Translations under genes and position numbers: made by a program
From: Eretmocerus hayati
Taxonomy: Eukaryota > Arthropoda > Insecta > Hymenoptera > Aphelinidae
NCBI GenBank assembly: GCA_029851415.1
Contig: CM056742.1
Span: 90,386,748-90,450,747, forward strand
Direction: 5' to 3'
DNA length: 64,000 bases
Part shown: piece by piece, positions 9,581-20,411 of the stretch
How positions within the stretch are numbered: position 1 is the stretch's first letter
Layout of the letters: each line of letters opens with the position of its first letter
Notes under the pieces: model-generated
What the model was told of the DNA's origin: nothing
The model's database searches: none
What the model saw: only the letters and a program-made list of their open reading frames with translations

Positions 9581-10833
9581 TGACGCGAGCATACTCCCGC
9601 ATTAATATTCTGTATCACCGCGAATATACAATTTTTTGCACACGAGCCAATCACTCGCCTACGCAACCGACGCACCCAAATCGTACGTTACTCAAGCGTA
9701 CGATTCAGCGCGTTTAAAGCCACGAATCAATCAACTCATTTTCGTACGCCGCTTAGGCGTACGTTCGGATATACTCCAAATCATAAATCAGATCAACTCA
9801 TTTTCGTACGCTGATTAGGCGTACGTTCGGATATACTCCAAATCGTAAATCAGATCAACTCATTTTCGTACGCCGCTTAGGCGTACGTTCGGATATACTC
9901 CAAATCATAAATCAGATCAACTCATTTTCGTACGCTGATTAGGCGTACGTTCGGATACACTTCAAATCATAAAACAGATCAACTCATTTTCGTACGCCGA
10001 TTAGGCGTACGTTCGGATACACTTCAAATCGTACATCGGATCGACTCATTTTCGTACGCCTCTCAGGCGTACGCCACGGTACTTATAAATCAGGTAGATG
10101 CAAATACACGTACGCCTTTCAACCGTACGATTTTCGAGACATTGAAATTCGTACGTCTCCGGGACGTACGAAACGATCTCTCTATACAAACGTACGCTTC
10201 AGCAGCGTACGTAGTATACGAGGCATAGGATCGTACGCTTCCCGAGCGTACGAACATAGGTAGAACGCGGGTATATAAGACCGCGCTCCCGAACGTCAAG
10301 GATCATCAGTCTCCTCCAGCTCGCCGTCGCGACGCTGTCTCCACGACACTCGGCCCAGCCGTGGCCTCGACGAACCCGACGCAACGTGCCCCGCCGCGAC
10401 CGTACCAAGTTGCCCCGGGGGCATGAGTGACCAAGTGTGCATAGTGTTCGTGTTTCGCACCTCGAGTACCGAGTCGCAATTGTATCTTGAAACTGTGAGA
10501 ATTATTCGAGTGCCTAACCCCGTCCCTAATCCAACGACGTCGTGAGGACGCCCACGCACCTTGACCGGACGGATGGACCGTCCCAGTCAACGACAGAGAC
10601 GTTCCAAAACCTACGTACCCCGCTCCGAAGAGGAGCACCGACGAGACCTCTACGGACTTCAACAGGCCAAACGCTTGGCGCTGCTCGGAGCGTTGAAAGC
10701 CGAGGCCTCCACTCAACAAAACAAGACTGCTCAACCCTCAACTATCTCGTCTCCGCCCAGCGAGACGCGGGAGTGAATTTATTTTCATTCTCATTGACGA
10801 GGTTTCCCGCAAGCGGAATTCCGAGCCCCGTCA
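9581..10833 (+). repeat. Element 1 3' LTR
   Basis: Same length as the 5' LTR with one base difference seen. It ends CCCCGTCA followed by the target copy cagc and the host exon. Confidence 0.95.
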
Positions 10834-10837
10834 CAGC

Positions 10838-11258
10838 ATTCCTTTGCAATTGATGATGATGATGAGATGTCTCGATGGCTGGCCAATGAAGCTATAGAGA
10901 GAACGCAGGCTCAGTATGTTCCAGATTTTGTACAAGATGGGTCGCCCTCTGTGAAAAGTTTGGATAAAATTGTTGAAACTGCTGAGGAACAGCCAGCACT
11001 TCGAAGCGACGATTTAGATGTTCTTGAAACTATCGGTGGAATTAGTGATCAAGATGAAGAAATGGAGACTCGGAACCTGAATAATAACCCAAAGCCACTA
11101 GATGTTAATTTTCCAAAAAAAGGCAAGAAACAAGATGTGAATAACTTCCCAGATTTTTTTCACCCAATGAGTATATTGCCACAGATACATGAACAGATGC
11201 AGTCAATGAAGAGCAATGAGGAAGCTGAGGAGACAGCTGGGGTAATATGGTCATCATA
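10838..11258 (+). CDS. MADF-like gene, exon 2 middle piece
   Basis: Resumes directly after the second cagc target copy (10834-10837), in phase with the piece ending at 3339. It is acidic: IDDDDEM is followed by a Glu/Asp-rich linker and a Lys/Pro patch near PKKGKKQ. It stays open to the TA target site at 11257-11258 where the foldback element begins. Confidence 0.68.
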
Positions 11259-12228
11259 TCGACGCCTCTCACGAAGATAAACACATCCGCTAACGCCCAC
11301 GAAGAAAAACACGGTGGCCGAAGATTAGCATTTGCTTTGTTATGGCCACGAAGATTAACACTTACTGTTTACGCCTCGAAGATCAACACTTACGCCTCAG
11401 CGCCACGAAGATCATCTCTTACTGCTCAAGGCCACGAAGAGTAACACATACTCCTCAAACTGCACGAAGATTAACACATTCGCGCATTTTTTTCTCGAAG
11501 GGACGAAGACTATAAGTATCCCGTCTTAAGGCCACGAAAAGTAACACATTCTCCTTAGCGGCACGAAAATTAGCACATTCGTAGACTCCATTCTTGAAGG
11601 GACGGAGATTATGAGTACTTCGTCTTAAGCCGACGAAAAGTAACACATTCTTCTTAGCGGAAAGAAGGCTAACACAATCACTTACCGTTCATCGTCACGT
11701 CAAAGAGAATGTGTTGTTTTTCATTCCATCGAGAAGAATGTGTTAGTCTTCGTGGCGTAGAGGAAAATGTGTTACTTTTCGTGGGCTTAAGACGAAATAC
11801 TTATTGTCTCCGTCCCTCCATGAATGAAGTCTACCGATGCATTAATTTTTGTGCCGCTAAAGAGAATGTGTTTTTTTTCATGGCCCTAAGACGAAATACA
11901 TGGTCTCCGTCCCTTTGAACAAGAACGTGTGCAAGTGTGTTATAGTCTTCATACCGTTCAAGAGGAAGTGCTAGTTTCATGGGCCGTTGAGCAGTAAGTG
12001 TTAGTCTTCGTGGCCCTAAGGAGTTAGTGTTAGTCTTCGTGCCCCTAAGGAGTAAGTGTTAGTCTTCGTGGACTCAACGAGAATGCGTTAATCTTCGTGT
12101 CCCTAAGGAGTAAGTGTTAGTTTTCGCGGACCTAAGGAGAATCCGTTAATCTTCGTGTTCACAACGAATAAACGTTAATCTTCGTCAGTCACAAGAAAAG
12201 AGGTGTTTATCTTCGTAAGAGGCGTCGA
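11259..12228. mobile_element. 970-bp foldback element with tandem-repeat arms
   Basis: The ends are inverted: TCGACGCCTCTCACGAAGAT at the left matches ATCTTCGTAAGAGGCGTCGA at the right. TA lies on both sides (11257-11258 and 12229-12230). The left arm (to about 11695) is built of roughly 35-45-bp units of the form CACGAAGATTAACAC...CTTAAGG. The right arm (from about 11705) has the same units reversed (GTGTTAGTCTTCGTG...CCTAAGGAG). No transposase is encoded, so it is non-autonomous. The TA target suggests a Tc1/mariner-type mobiliser. It interrupts the last part of the MADF-like gene. Transcribed with that gene, it would give a long RNA hairpin. Confidence 0.82.
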
Positions 12229-12230
12229 TA

Positions 12231-12321
12231 TAATCGTCTCGATTCGAAATATAAAGATGCTGCTGTGGCAAAGATTATTGATATTTTGGATGATATTATC
12301 AAGGAGTCAAGAAATAATTGA
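12231..12321 (+). CDS. MADF-like gene, exon 2 last piece
   Basis: Follows the second TA copy (12229-12230), in phase with 11258. It encodes about 29 residues forming an amphipathic helix (AVAKIIDILDDIIKE) and ends with TGA at 12319-12321. The helix is compatible with, but does not prove, a BESS motif. Confidence 0.65.
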
Positions 12322-13238
12322 CAACCACTATTGTGTTGGGTAAATCTTTGTCTTAGTTTATCACAGCAAAGGAAAACTATTGTTAGTACTTGGGATCTGA
12401 CGTATATCGATGCAAGTGATATTATTTGCCATAGAGCCTCACAGTTATTGTTGAATGGAAAAAACAAGAGGAATGACACATCACTGTGAGGCAGTTGTGA
12501 ATTAAATTAAGTCACTTTTTTGCATGTGCAATTTTACTTGGTTAAGAATAAGTTGTAAGAAAAAAGTAGAATTGTTACATTCAAATTTGAAATGGTGAAT
12601 GTGAATCATTTGTTGTTGTCGATTATAATTTTCATTTTGTCACTTGTCAAGTCATGAGACTAGCTTTGTTTGTTCATATTCGTGTGCTAGCAATAGGATA
12701 TGTGATTGAATACAAGATTTATGTGATTTTGGAGTGAAGTTGGGAATTAAAGCAAAATTAATCGTACTGTCGTTGATTCATACATATTATTTCTGCAAAT
12801 GATCAAACTTTTCACAAATTTGATTGATGAGGGTCATATAACATTTGAGATATTGCGGTAATCCATACGCTTCGAAAATACACACTAGGATCAGTTTTTT
12901 GAAGTAAATATCATGTTTTCGTCTTGTGAGCATCACTTCTTAATACTTATAAAATCTCATGATATTAGCACGCTGCAAGCCTTCCATCATTTGAGCTTGT
13001 TACAAAAAACCTCAAACTTTCCATTTCATTTACTTCATTTTCTTGAAAAATGAAAAATTGATTTACAAAAATTGAAGATTTCGCTCATATTTTGATAACA
13101 TCTTGAGGTAAAATTCAAAAAACTGAGTAGGAAGTCAAGCATGCTCAAAGATAAAATATCTACATTAATGACTGTAGCTCTTGTGAGACTAACAATGGAA
13201 ATTTGTCCAAGTCTGTCTACAGCAGCAAGCTGTAGAGT

Positions 13239-13586
13239 TTGGAAAAATATGTGGCGGATTTACATATGAAAGATTGTAAATTACAGGATGATAGACAAAA
13301 TCTAATCAATGGAATATCTACCTCGACAAAAAACCATAACAGTTTGCTGCAAAAAAACTCGAATTCTGAACAAACAATGGAAACAATGTTGTCACAGTTT
13401 GTGAAGAAAAATGATGAGCTGTCTGGGTTGAAATGTAAATGTGAAAGGTTGGGTGGCTATTTGAACAAACAAACGCGGTTGAGCAAAATTTTTACTGAAT
13501 CTGACTGCCACTGGGAGTTGGTGAGCAGATTGTATGACATGAAAGATCCATCAACCGTCTTCATCTTCATGTTGATCGTCTATTGA
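13239..13586 (+). other. Possible coiled-coil coding remnant
   Basis: 115 codons without an initiator ATG at the start. Rich in Leu, Lys, Asn and Gln, with heptad-like spacing up to KKNDELSGLKCKCERL. I do not recognise it. It could be an old exon of a host gene or chance. Confidence 0.2.
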
Positions 13587-13618
13587 TTGAAAATTCTGAA
13601 ATCAATTGTCGTACAAAA

Positions 13619-13897
13619 CTAAAAAACGAGGGGAGTTGATCTAATAACAGTGAAAATGTTTCTGTTAGATATAGGAAGTCTTGGAAGCCAACGACACATT
13701 ATTGCATTCTTCGTCTTGCTCTCATTGAGTGACTCAATGAACTTTGTTAATAGATAAGCATATTTTCTTTTTGGAGAAATTGAGACTTCTCCTAAAAGAT
13801 CCGTGATGTTTGAATAATGTATGCGGAGAAATTGAGCCATTTTACTTGGTTTAGCGGTCGTAAAAGCTTGCTCTTTTCCATCGTAAGACCTATACAT
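13619..13897 (-). other. Unrecognised 92-aa ORF
   Basis: ATG-started ORF with a plausible composition (FLRIHYSNITDLLGEV, KYAYLLTKFIESL) but no recognised domain. No promoter or splice signals stand out. Possibly a remnant. Confidence 0.2.
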
Positions 13898-14342
13898 AAA
13901 CGTGAGAGAGTCGGCATGTGCAATAAAACCTATCTAGAGCAAACAGCTCATATAGACGAAGGCGGTTTCCCAACGAATTGACTCTAATTTTATTCCACGA
14001 TCTCTTGAAAACTTTAATAACAAAAGGCGCAGTTTGTGAACCCTGCAATCAGGATCAAGCAAGGGTACTAGTATCAATCACTGATGACTAAGCATTACTT
14101 TTATTCGCTCCACTCCATATTTATGTTCAATGGATTTTAGATAAAACTGAAATTCTGCAGCTTCTTTTCGAAGAAAACACCAAGAAATGATTGGGGAGTA
14201 GAGACGAAAGACTCACATTCGAACGGCCAGAAGAAAGAAAGAAGCGCGAGAAAGTAGAAACGAAAAGTGAATTTAAAAATTACCTCTCAGCAGTCTCCTT
14301 TAAGACCTCCAGACACTTTGGATTGTTATACAAGTTGAACAT

Positions 14343-14726
14343 TTGGTCTCGTCGATCTTGAAGGACGGTGGGGAACTAAATAAATTCCCAAAATTTCATG
14401 ATGGAAATTTTATTGCAACGTTTCGTCCACTAGGTTTTGTGGACCTCATCAGGCTTCAGGTTTGTTATTCTTTAGATCGTCATGATATTTTGGACGATCT
14501 TGTGATAGAGCACAGACATAACGTCTGGCTCCTGTCAATACAAGTAAACAGAGACTCTGTTACTTTAACTCTGACCCGGAATTCGGGTGATAAAAGTCGT
14601 GATTTTTCAAATTCGCGAAATAACACACGGAATCAAGATAAGAGAGCACCTGTTAATGAAATTAAGGTTGCGGAAAAATCAGGGCCTGACAGCGAGTCAT
14701 CGAAAAACGGAGAGTCGTTGCAGTAA
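14343..14726 (+). pseudogene. gag: Gag-like remnant of element 2
   Basis: 127 codons open from a TTG, ending at 14726, just before the pol frame. The C-terminus is basic, Asn/Arg-rich (NSRNNTRNQDKR), as in nucleocapsid tails. No CCHC knuckle and no capsid region are visible, so most of gag is missing or too diverged to see. Confidence 0.35.
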
Positions 14727-14755
14727 GTCCCATACATTCTCAGTCTGATGATGAC

Positions 14756-17700
14756 ATGTCAATCAAATCTCAAGTATCTAACGATGCAAATATCTTAACT
14801 GCATCGACGCTTGATGGGCGTATGGGTAAAAAACGGAGAAATCGAAAAGTGTCAAAAAGAATGATAATCGCAAAATGGAGAGTAGACAAAGTCAATAGGG
14901 TATCCGGCGCCGCGGATAAATTGAGGACAGTTGATGAACTGGTTGAGTCAATTTCGAGTGAAGTAGAGAAAGCTGATAGTATTTGTACTAAGACTGAGGA
15001 TTGTCTGCACGACCCGAGTAAGTTGGAACTTGTTCATTCTGCAGATGGATGTTTGACGCCGGATAATTCGGGTGAACTGGGAAGTGTCGAGGGTTCGGAC
15101 CTTGTTATTTCGGAACTTATCTGTTTAAAAAATGGATGTTCGACGCCGGATAACTCGAAGTTGAATTTTTGGCGCGATCTAGTAGTGGTAGATGAGATTG
15201 GGAATGAGGCAAATTGTCAAAATTCAGAAACGAAGCTCGGAGTTGAGCATGCATTGAAGCATCAAGTAAACTCAGTTTATTCGCGAACTGAACTCTTAGA
15301 CGAGTCTCAATTTACAAACGAACAAATTAAAGAAGTTACAAGGGAATGCCCTGAAATTAAAGTTTTTATTGGAAAAGTAGAAGTCCGTGTTCTGTTAGAG
15401 ACGGGAAGTGAAGTTACCTGTGTTGCAGAAGATATTTACGAGAAAAATATCGATTTTTGGAAACAATGGCCAACTTTTCCAGTTACTGGTTCACAAGCCA
15501 GCGGATTAACCGGTGAAAAGTCGATGAAAATCAAACGCCAGTTCCGCGGTTCAGTAAGTATCGGGGGAACTAGCATTGAAATCGATTTTATGGTCATTCC
15601 AAAGTTAGTAAACGAATGTATATTTGGAATTGGAACTCTATTTACGCTTGATGCAACTTTGAGTTTGGGCAAAGAAGAAATAACTTTCAAAATCAACCAT
15701 CAAACCATTACATTGAAGTATGAATACCATCGTATGAAGTTGGCTGAATTTAATGACTTGAGAAGAATTTGCTCAGAAGCATATGAGGAAATTTTGAATA
15801 TTTCATATGAAGAAGAACAATCTAACAGGCTTGTGAATCCTAATTTAGTAGATGATTCTCCTACCGAAGAACAGATTAACGCCAAAGTTGATCCCCTAAA
15901 TATTCCACAGAAATATAAAATCAAGATGAAGTCTATTTTTGAAAAAAATAGAAAGGCTTTTAGTAAACGGCCTGGCAAATTTAAGGATTTCAAATATAAA
16001 ATCAAAATGACGGATCTCAGCCCATATAAAGCAAAGATTTATCCAATTCCAATTGCCCTTCGTGATAAAGTATTCGCAGAAGTTGAACGAATGGCAAACT
16101 TAAGGCTGGTAGAAAGGGGTGAGACTCAGTATATTAATCCTTTAGTTATCGTGAACAAAAAGAATGGTGAGGTTAGAATTTGTATGGACGCGCGGGAACC
16201 TAACTCACGGTGTGAATCTGATTATGAATTATCAGAGGATATTGATGAAATTTTTAGAACTTGCCCACAAATAGGGGTCATGTCGTCTTTCGACCTAACA
16301 AGTAGTTTTTGGCAGTGTGAATTAGACGAAGAGTCACGGCCTCCAACGGGAATGGTCATAAACGGTATCACATACCAGTGGTGTAGAATGCCGTTCGGTT
16401 GGAAAGTCAGTGGCGCCGCCCTTAAGCGAGCATCATATCGGATTCACAAAAAACTTAGAGCGTTCATGAAAGATTTTGTGGACGATTGGCTCATTATTTC
16501 TAAAGATTTGGACGAACATATGGTACATTTAGAGGTCATGCTTGAGGCAGTGATCGAGGAAGGGATTACAATGAATTTTGATGAAGCTTCTTTATGTCAA
16601 GAAGAAACGAAATTTCTGGGTCATATTCTATCAAAAGAGGGCCTTAAGCCAGACCCAGAAAAACTTGAATGTATCCATAATTTCCCAGCTCCAAAGGATG
16701 TTGAACAATTGAGAGATTTTCTTGGGTTGGTTCAATTTTGTGCTAAATTTACAGAGGAGTTAGCTCAAGAAACAGCACCATTGTCAGATTTAATCAAATC
16801 AGGAAAAAAATAGAAATGGACTGAACAACACCAGTACCATTTCGACCGGGTGGCAACGCTTTTTGCACATGACATGTTCGTGATGCATCCTCGCAGGGAT
16901 CTGCCATATATTTTATATACAGACGCATCATTGACCGCGATGGGAGCCATTTTATTTCAAGAATATGAAAATGAATTGCGTCCCGTGACCATGGCTAGTA
17001 GAAAATTAACGCCCACGCAGTCTCGTCATACAACTACAGAAATAGAACTTATGAGTGTGATCTGGAGTTTAGAAAAGTGGCGATCCTATTTGCGTGGAGC
17101 AAAGATTCATATTATGACAGACCACAAGGCTTTAAGATACCTAATGACTTGTAGATTTCTTAACGCGCGGTTAACTCGATGGTCATTAACTATACAAAAT
17201 TTTGACATAACTTTTGGTTATATTCCTGGAAAAACTAATATTGCGGCAGACGTACTCAGCCGTATATGTGAACCTGATGATCGACCTCAACATGATTTAT
17301 TGGTTAGTATTATTCTGGCTCGGAAGCCAACTCCAAATTTGATGAGACGAATTCGAAATATTGCTGAAAAACAAAGAGATGATGAGATATTATCATCAAT
17401 CATTAAATTACTAGAGAATGGTAAAGTTGTGCGCGATTACATATTAGTCAAGAAGTGTCTTTTGAAAGGCAATAACAGAATCGTGTTACCTAAAAAAATT
17501 GCCCATGACCTGATATTAGAGATTCATGAAATTGATGCACATATTGGTGTTTTGAAATGTGTAAAAATGATCAGTGAAGCATTTTATATATCTCACATCA
17601 AACATTTTGTTAGTACTACTTTGAGATCTTGTGATATATGTCAGAGAAATAAACCTTATACAATGAGTAATCACGTAGAGACACGTCCTATAACATCAAC

Positions 17701-18535
17701 CGGTAAAGGTGACTTATTATCAATCGATTTCTTTGGTCCACTGCCAATTTCGGCAGGGGGTGTAAAGTATATCTCCGTCACTTTAGACATGTTTACAAAG
17801 TATGTGGTATTATATCCTATACGAAAAGAAAATACTAGAACAATTATAAAAAAAATACAAGAGGATTATATACCAGCACATGGAAAACCTAAACGTATTC
17901 AATTTGATCATGGTACACAATTTACGCCTGATGCATGGTTAGAATATTTAAGATCCGGAGAAATCATGACAGTTTTTAGTAGCATTCGACACCCAGCCGG
18001 GAATGGGGTAGAACGCATAATGAGATCATTAAATTCTTTCTTTCGGATTTTGATGGGAGAAAAACATAAAGCTTGGAGTCGTTGGGTTCCGACAGTACAA
18101 CAAATTATCAATGAAACTTTTCAATCAACTATAGAATGTACTCCATTAGAACTACATATTGGTCAAAAACCTACGCGTATTCGGGAAAAATATATTACCC
18201 TTTCTACCCAAGAAATTACAAATCATGCAGATTTAGTGCTCGTGGCGGAGGAAAATATACGTAAAAAAGAGTTAGACCGAGCAAATAAGTTGAATAAAAG
18301 TAAGCCCTTAGTAACATATAACCTCGGTCAAGGGGTGTTAGTAACGGCATACAACTTATCCGATGCAAACAAAGGAATTATTTCCAAATCCTGTTCAGTT
18401 TATGAAGGCCCGTATACAATCAGAAAAATCATTGAACCGTCAACCTGTGTATCATTCGATGAAGTTAACCAAACCAACCGTGGTCAATTTCATTTTTCAT
18501 CTCTCCGTCCTTATTTTCGGCGTGAAAATGGATGA
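14756..18535 (+). pseudogene. pol: Pol of element 2, interrupted by TAG
   Basis: One frame of 1260 codons with a single TAG at 16811-16813. About 200 residues of linker contain a duplicated CxTPDNS motif. Then come protease (LLETGSEVTCVAEDIY, with Glu where the catalytic Asp is expected), RT (VRICMDAREPNS, SFDLTSSFWQCEL, catalytic FVDD) and the TAG between RT and RNase H. RNase H (YTDASLTAMGAILF, TEIELMSVIWSL, TDHKALRYL) and integrase follow. The integrase has its HHCC finger (HEIDAHIG...CDICQ) and full triad: D in LLSIDFFGP, D in QFDHGTQF, E in NGVERIMRS. The nonsense codon and altered protease make the copy inactive. The 16850-18535 half alone would look like an intact RNase H-integrase. 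Confidence 0.88.
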
Positions 18536-18566
18536 GATTATGTTTGATTTTCTTATGCATTTTTAG

Positions 18567-18929
18567 ATGCCTGAATCAGATTTGGCTTCCCGAATTCGAG
18601 CCCTTGAGTTGGCCGAAGATGACCGATGGCAACAGACCGTGTGCTTACGGCTTGATTGGGAAGAGGTTGATGCACGAATGGAAAAAAGATGTAGAATGGC
18701 AGAGGAAAGGGTGAAGGTAGCCATGAACATAGCTAAGAATACAATTCATGATGTAGCCGTACTGAAAAACCGTGAGAGGTCTCGGGCTAGGGACATGATT
18801 AGGTTGATTGATCGTATCAGGACTTTGGAGGGTCAACTCACCCGATTAAGACACCGGTTCAATCAGTATCCATTACGTTGGAATTACGAATATATGAATT
18901 GGGCTAGGCATCCACGCCGTCTCAGATAA
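18567..18929 (+). CDS. Element 2 downstream ORF A (coiled coil)
   Basis: 120 residues starting ATGCC directly after TTTTTAG, an acceptor-like sequence, 31 nt after the pol stop. It is charged and helical throughout (ARIRALELAEDD-type heptads, EERVKVAMNIAK, RIRTLEGQLTRLRHRF), with a Trp/Tyr/Arg-rich tail. It lies in the position where env sits in other Gypsy elements but has no signal peptide or membrane segment. Function unknown. Confidence 0.5.
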   Translation: MPESDLASRIRALELAEDDRWQQTVCLRLDWEEVDARMEKRCRMAEERVKVAMNIAKNTIHDVAVLKNRERSRARDMIRLIDRIRTLEGQLTRLRHRFNQYPLRWNYEYMNWARHPRRLR

Positions 18930-19112
18930 CATGTTCATATTTTGAGAAAATTAAGATGTATTCTCATTTTGGTTTATAATAAAAGTATTCATATATTTTA
19001 AATTTTCTTTGTCGAAATCATTAAGTAAATAGTCGCGATTAGGCTAACACGAATTGTGTATAGATAGTTAACCAGTTCATTTATTTTCTTCTTTTTATAT
19101 TTATGGTTATAG

Positions 19113-19472
19113 ATGCCAGTTTCTAGTAGTCGAAGAACGCGACAACGCTTGAATCGAAAAATCAAACGGTTACGTGAAAAAATTCAAAAAATGGAGCAGT
19201 CTTCTGAATTATTGCATAAAATTCATAATGAAAACTCAGAAGTCCGGAAGAGAGATTTTTCAAAATTTAGGGTCTCGGCTCCAGAACCACCAGAAGACTC
19301 ACATGAGGGCGATTGTTCAATAATTCAAAATAATGTTCCATGGGAAATTTTTGAAAATTTAACTTTAGATGGCGAAAGGGAAAAGCCCCAGCAAGATTGC
19401 TCGGGACCTGAGACGCAGTCAAGAGAAAAAGGCACGAAAGCTAGCTTCTCAAGAGGAAGAAAACCAGAATAG
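19113..19472 (+). CDS. Element 2 downstream ORF B (basic)
   Basis: 119 residues starting ATGCC directly after a T-rich tract ending in ATAG, which looks like a splice acceptor. The first 35 residues are strongly basic and heptad-like (SSRRTRQRLNRKIKRLREKI); the middle is acidic. It overlaps ORF C in another frame. It could be a basic-coiled-coil accessory protein. Unrecognised. Confidence 0.4.
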   Translation: MPVSSSRRTRQRLNRKIKRLREKIQKMEQSSELLHKIHNENSEVRKRDFSKFRVSAPEPPEDSHEGDCSIIQNNVPWEIFENLTLDGEREKPQQDCSGPETQSREKGTKASFSRGRKPE

Positions 19473-19680
19473 ATTGGTGAATTCTTCGAAAAATGACCTT
19501 GAAATTGTAGTAAATAGATGTGCAGTTCTAGAATCTTTAGTGAAGAGTAAAGATGTAGAAATTCAAAGGCTAAGTTCAGAAAATCAAAAACTTGAAGCTT
19601 AAAGTAAGGAAGCCATGGAGTTATTGAATTATCATGAGTTTGTCAAATGGAAGAAAACTTTAGAGGAAAATAAAATATAA
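19369..19680 (+). pseudogene. Element 2 downstream ORF C (Lys/Arg-rich, one stop)
   Basis: Open from MAKGKSPSKIARDLRRS to a TAA at 19600-19602, then continues in the same frame for 25 codons to TAA near 19680. Very basic N-terminus, then coiled coil (LESLVKSKDVEIQRLSSENQ). May be the true continuation of ORF B after a frameshift, since B and C overlap by about 100 nt. Confidence 0.35.
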
Positions 19681-20411
19681 GTTCATATTATTAACATATA
19701 GTACTCGGTTATTTAAAAAAAAAAAAAAAAAAAAAATTTTTGAGGAAAGAAATAAAAAAGGAACTCACGCGATTTTTTTTTACAATTCGAGGATCTGTAG
19801 TGTAATTCTGTCGTATTTATTTTGAAATTATTGTTAAAAATTGTTTTAAGGCAATTTGTACCCAATAATTTGGGGGAACCATGCAACGTCCAGAATTCCA
19901 CTAAATTTAAAATTTTTATTTTCTATTAATTTCTACTCTCTAGAGTATATGCAGATCCATTGTATATTAGAGTCAGCATGTACATATATATATCATCTCA
20001 CTAATGCATGACTTTCAAGATATTCATTATCCATTCACACATTCATAAATTAACCCACAACCATAGCATGTTTTCGGTTTTGGATAGTAGAAATAATTTG
20101 GTGATATGGATAATACCTTATTACCGCCATTGTATTCCACACGTACGTACCTATACAGGAAGCTTTGCGATACATATACTTAAGGAATCAAATCATCGAT
20201 GCGCGCGAAAATCATTACGTATACGATGATTTTCGCACCGCGCTACACGCCTCTTCGAGCCGCCGAATTAGGCTCATAAGTGGGGAGGGTCCGCGATTTG
20301 GGGTTTGCAAGCTCAGAGGCCCTGCTCTGGACGAGCACTTGTAAATTTGATTACCTGGAGACAAGCCGTGCTTTAAGTTGGAGATTCTTCCTTGGAGTTA
20401 TTCTCCTTGGA
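19681..20411. other. AT-rich stretch with poly(A) run and a hairpin
   Basis: A run of about 22 A lies at 19714-19736. A perfect stem-loop (GCGAAAATCAT / ATGATTTTCGC) lies near 20205-20236 around the palindrome TACGTATACG. No gene seen. Confidence 0.5.

Larger units (their letters stand above)
3340..10833 (+). mobile_element. Young Ty3/Gypsy LTR retrotransposon (element 1)
   Basis: Complete element of 7494 bp. The LTRs (3340-4592 and 9581-10833) are both 1253 bp, start TGACG and end CGTCA. The target duplication cagc lies at 3336-3339 and 10834-10837. By eye the LTRs differ at one base (C at 3843, T at 10084), so insertion was very recent. It carries a primer-binding site, gag, pol in the -1 frame (protease, RT, RNase H, integrase) and no env. 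Both frames are open through their conserved motifs, so it may be autonomous. It is far more GC-rich than its surroundings. I saw no clear polypurine tract before the 3' LTR; the bases there are CCCCCGGACGATT. It sits inside a host coding exon in the sense orientation. Confidence 0.93.
2733..12321 (+). pseudogene. MADF-domain (MADF/BESS-like) gene split by two transposons
   Basis: This is a probable DNA-binding nuclear protein. Coding pieces: exon 1 at 2733-2931; an 84-bp GT-AG intron at 2932-3015; exon 2 in three pieces, 3016-3339, 10838-11258 and 12231-12321 (TGA). With the two insertions and one copy of each target duplication left out, the pieces total 1035 nt, exactly 345 codons, with phase kept at both junctions. 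Residues about 14-110 show the MADF pattern: FLINYHR near the start, a Leu/Val-rich middle helix, INERWRLIRGRV, and WAYDRCSWLLPHL. The middle is acidic with a DDDDE run. The last 35 residues form a Lys/Ile/Asp-rich helix that could be BESS-like. MADF proteins are common insect transcription regulators. As assembled, this allele is disrupted. A TE-free allele may exist elsewhere in the population. The assignment rests on pattern, not on a search. Confidence 0.72.
12322..14342. other. AT-rich stretch, 3' flank of MADF-like gene
   Basis: Contains the presumed 3' UTR of the split gene, then AT-rich sequence. Two weak open stretches are listed separately. The last part (14200-14342) may be the LTR or leader of element 2, since ...GTTGAACA is followed by TTTGGTC, but no second LTR copy was found. 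Confidence 0.4.
14343..19680 (+). mobile_element. Decayed Ty3/Gypsy element (element 2)
   Basis: Internal region of a Gypsy element: gag remnant, pol with one in-frame TAG, then at least two small downstream ORFs. Its integrase core (GGVKYISV, VVLYPI) is close to that of the nested minus-strand element at 36962-46554, so both belong to one lineage. LTRs could not be identified, so the limits are approximate: the left limit is the first open frame and the right limit is the last accessory ORF, just before a poly(A) run at 19714. Confidence 0.75.

Noticed and set aside
11259..12228. Regularly spaced repeats reminiscent of a CRISPR array
   Set aside because: Units vary in length and sequence, there are no unique spacers, the two halves are inverted, and the context is eukaryotic.
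14041..14342. 5' LTR of element 2
   Set aside because: The end ...GTTGAACA looks LTR-like, but no second copy was found right of 19680.
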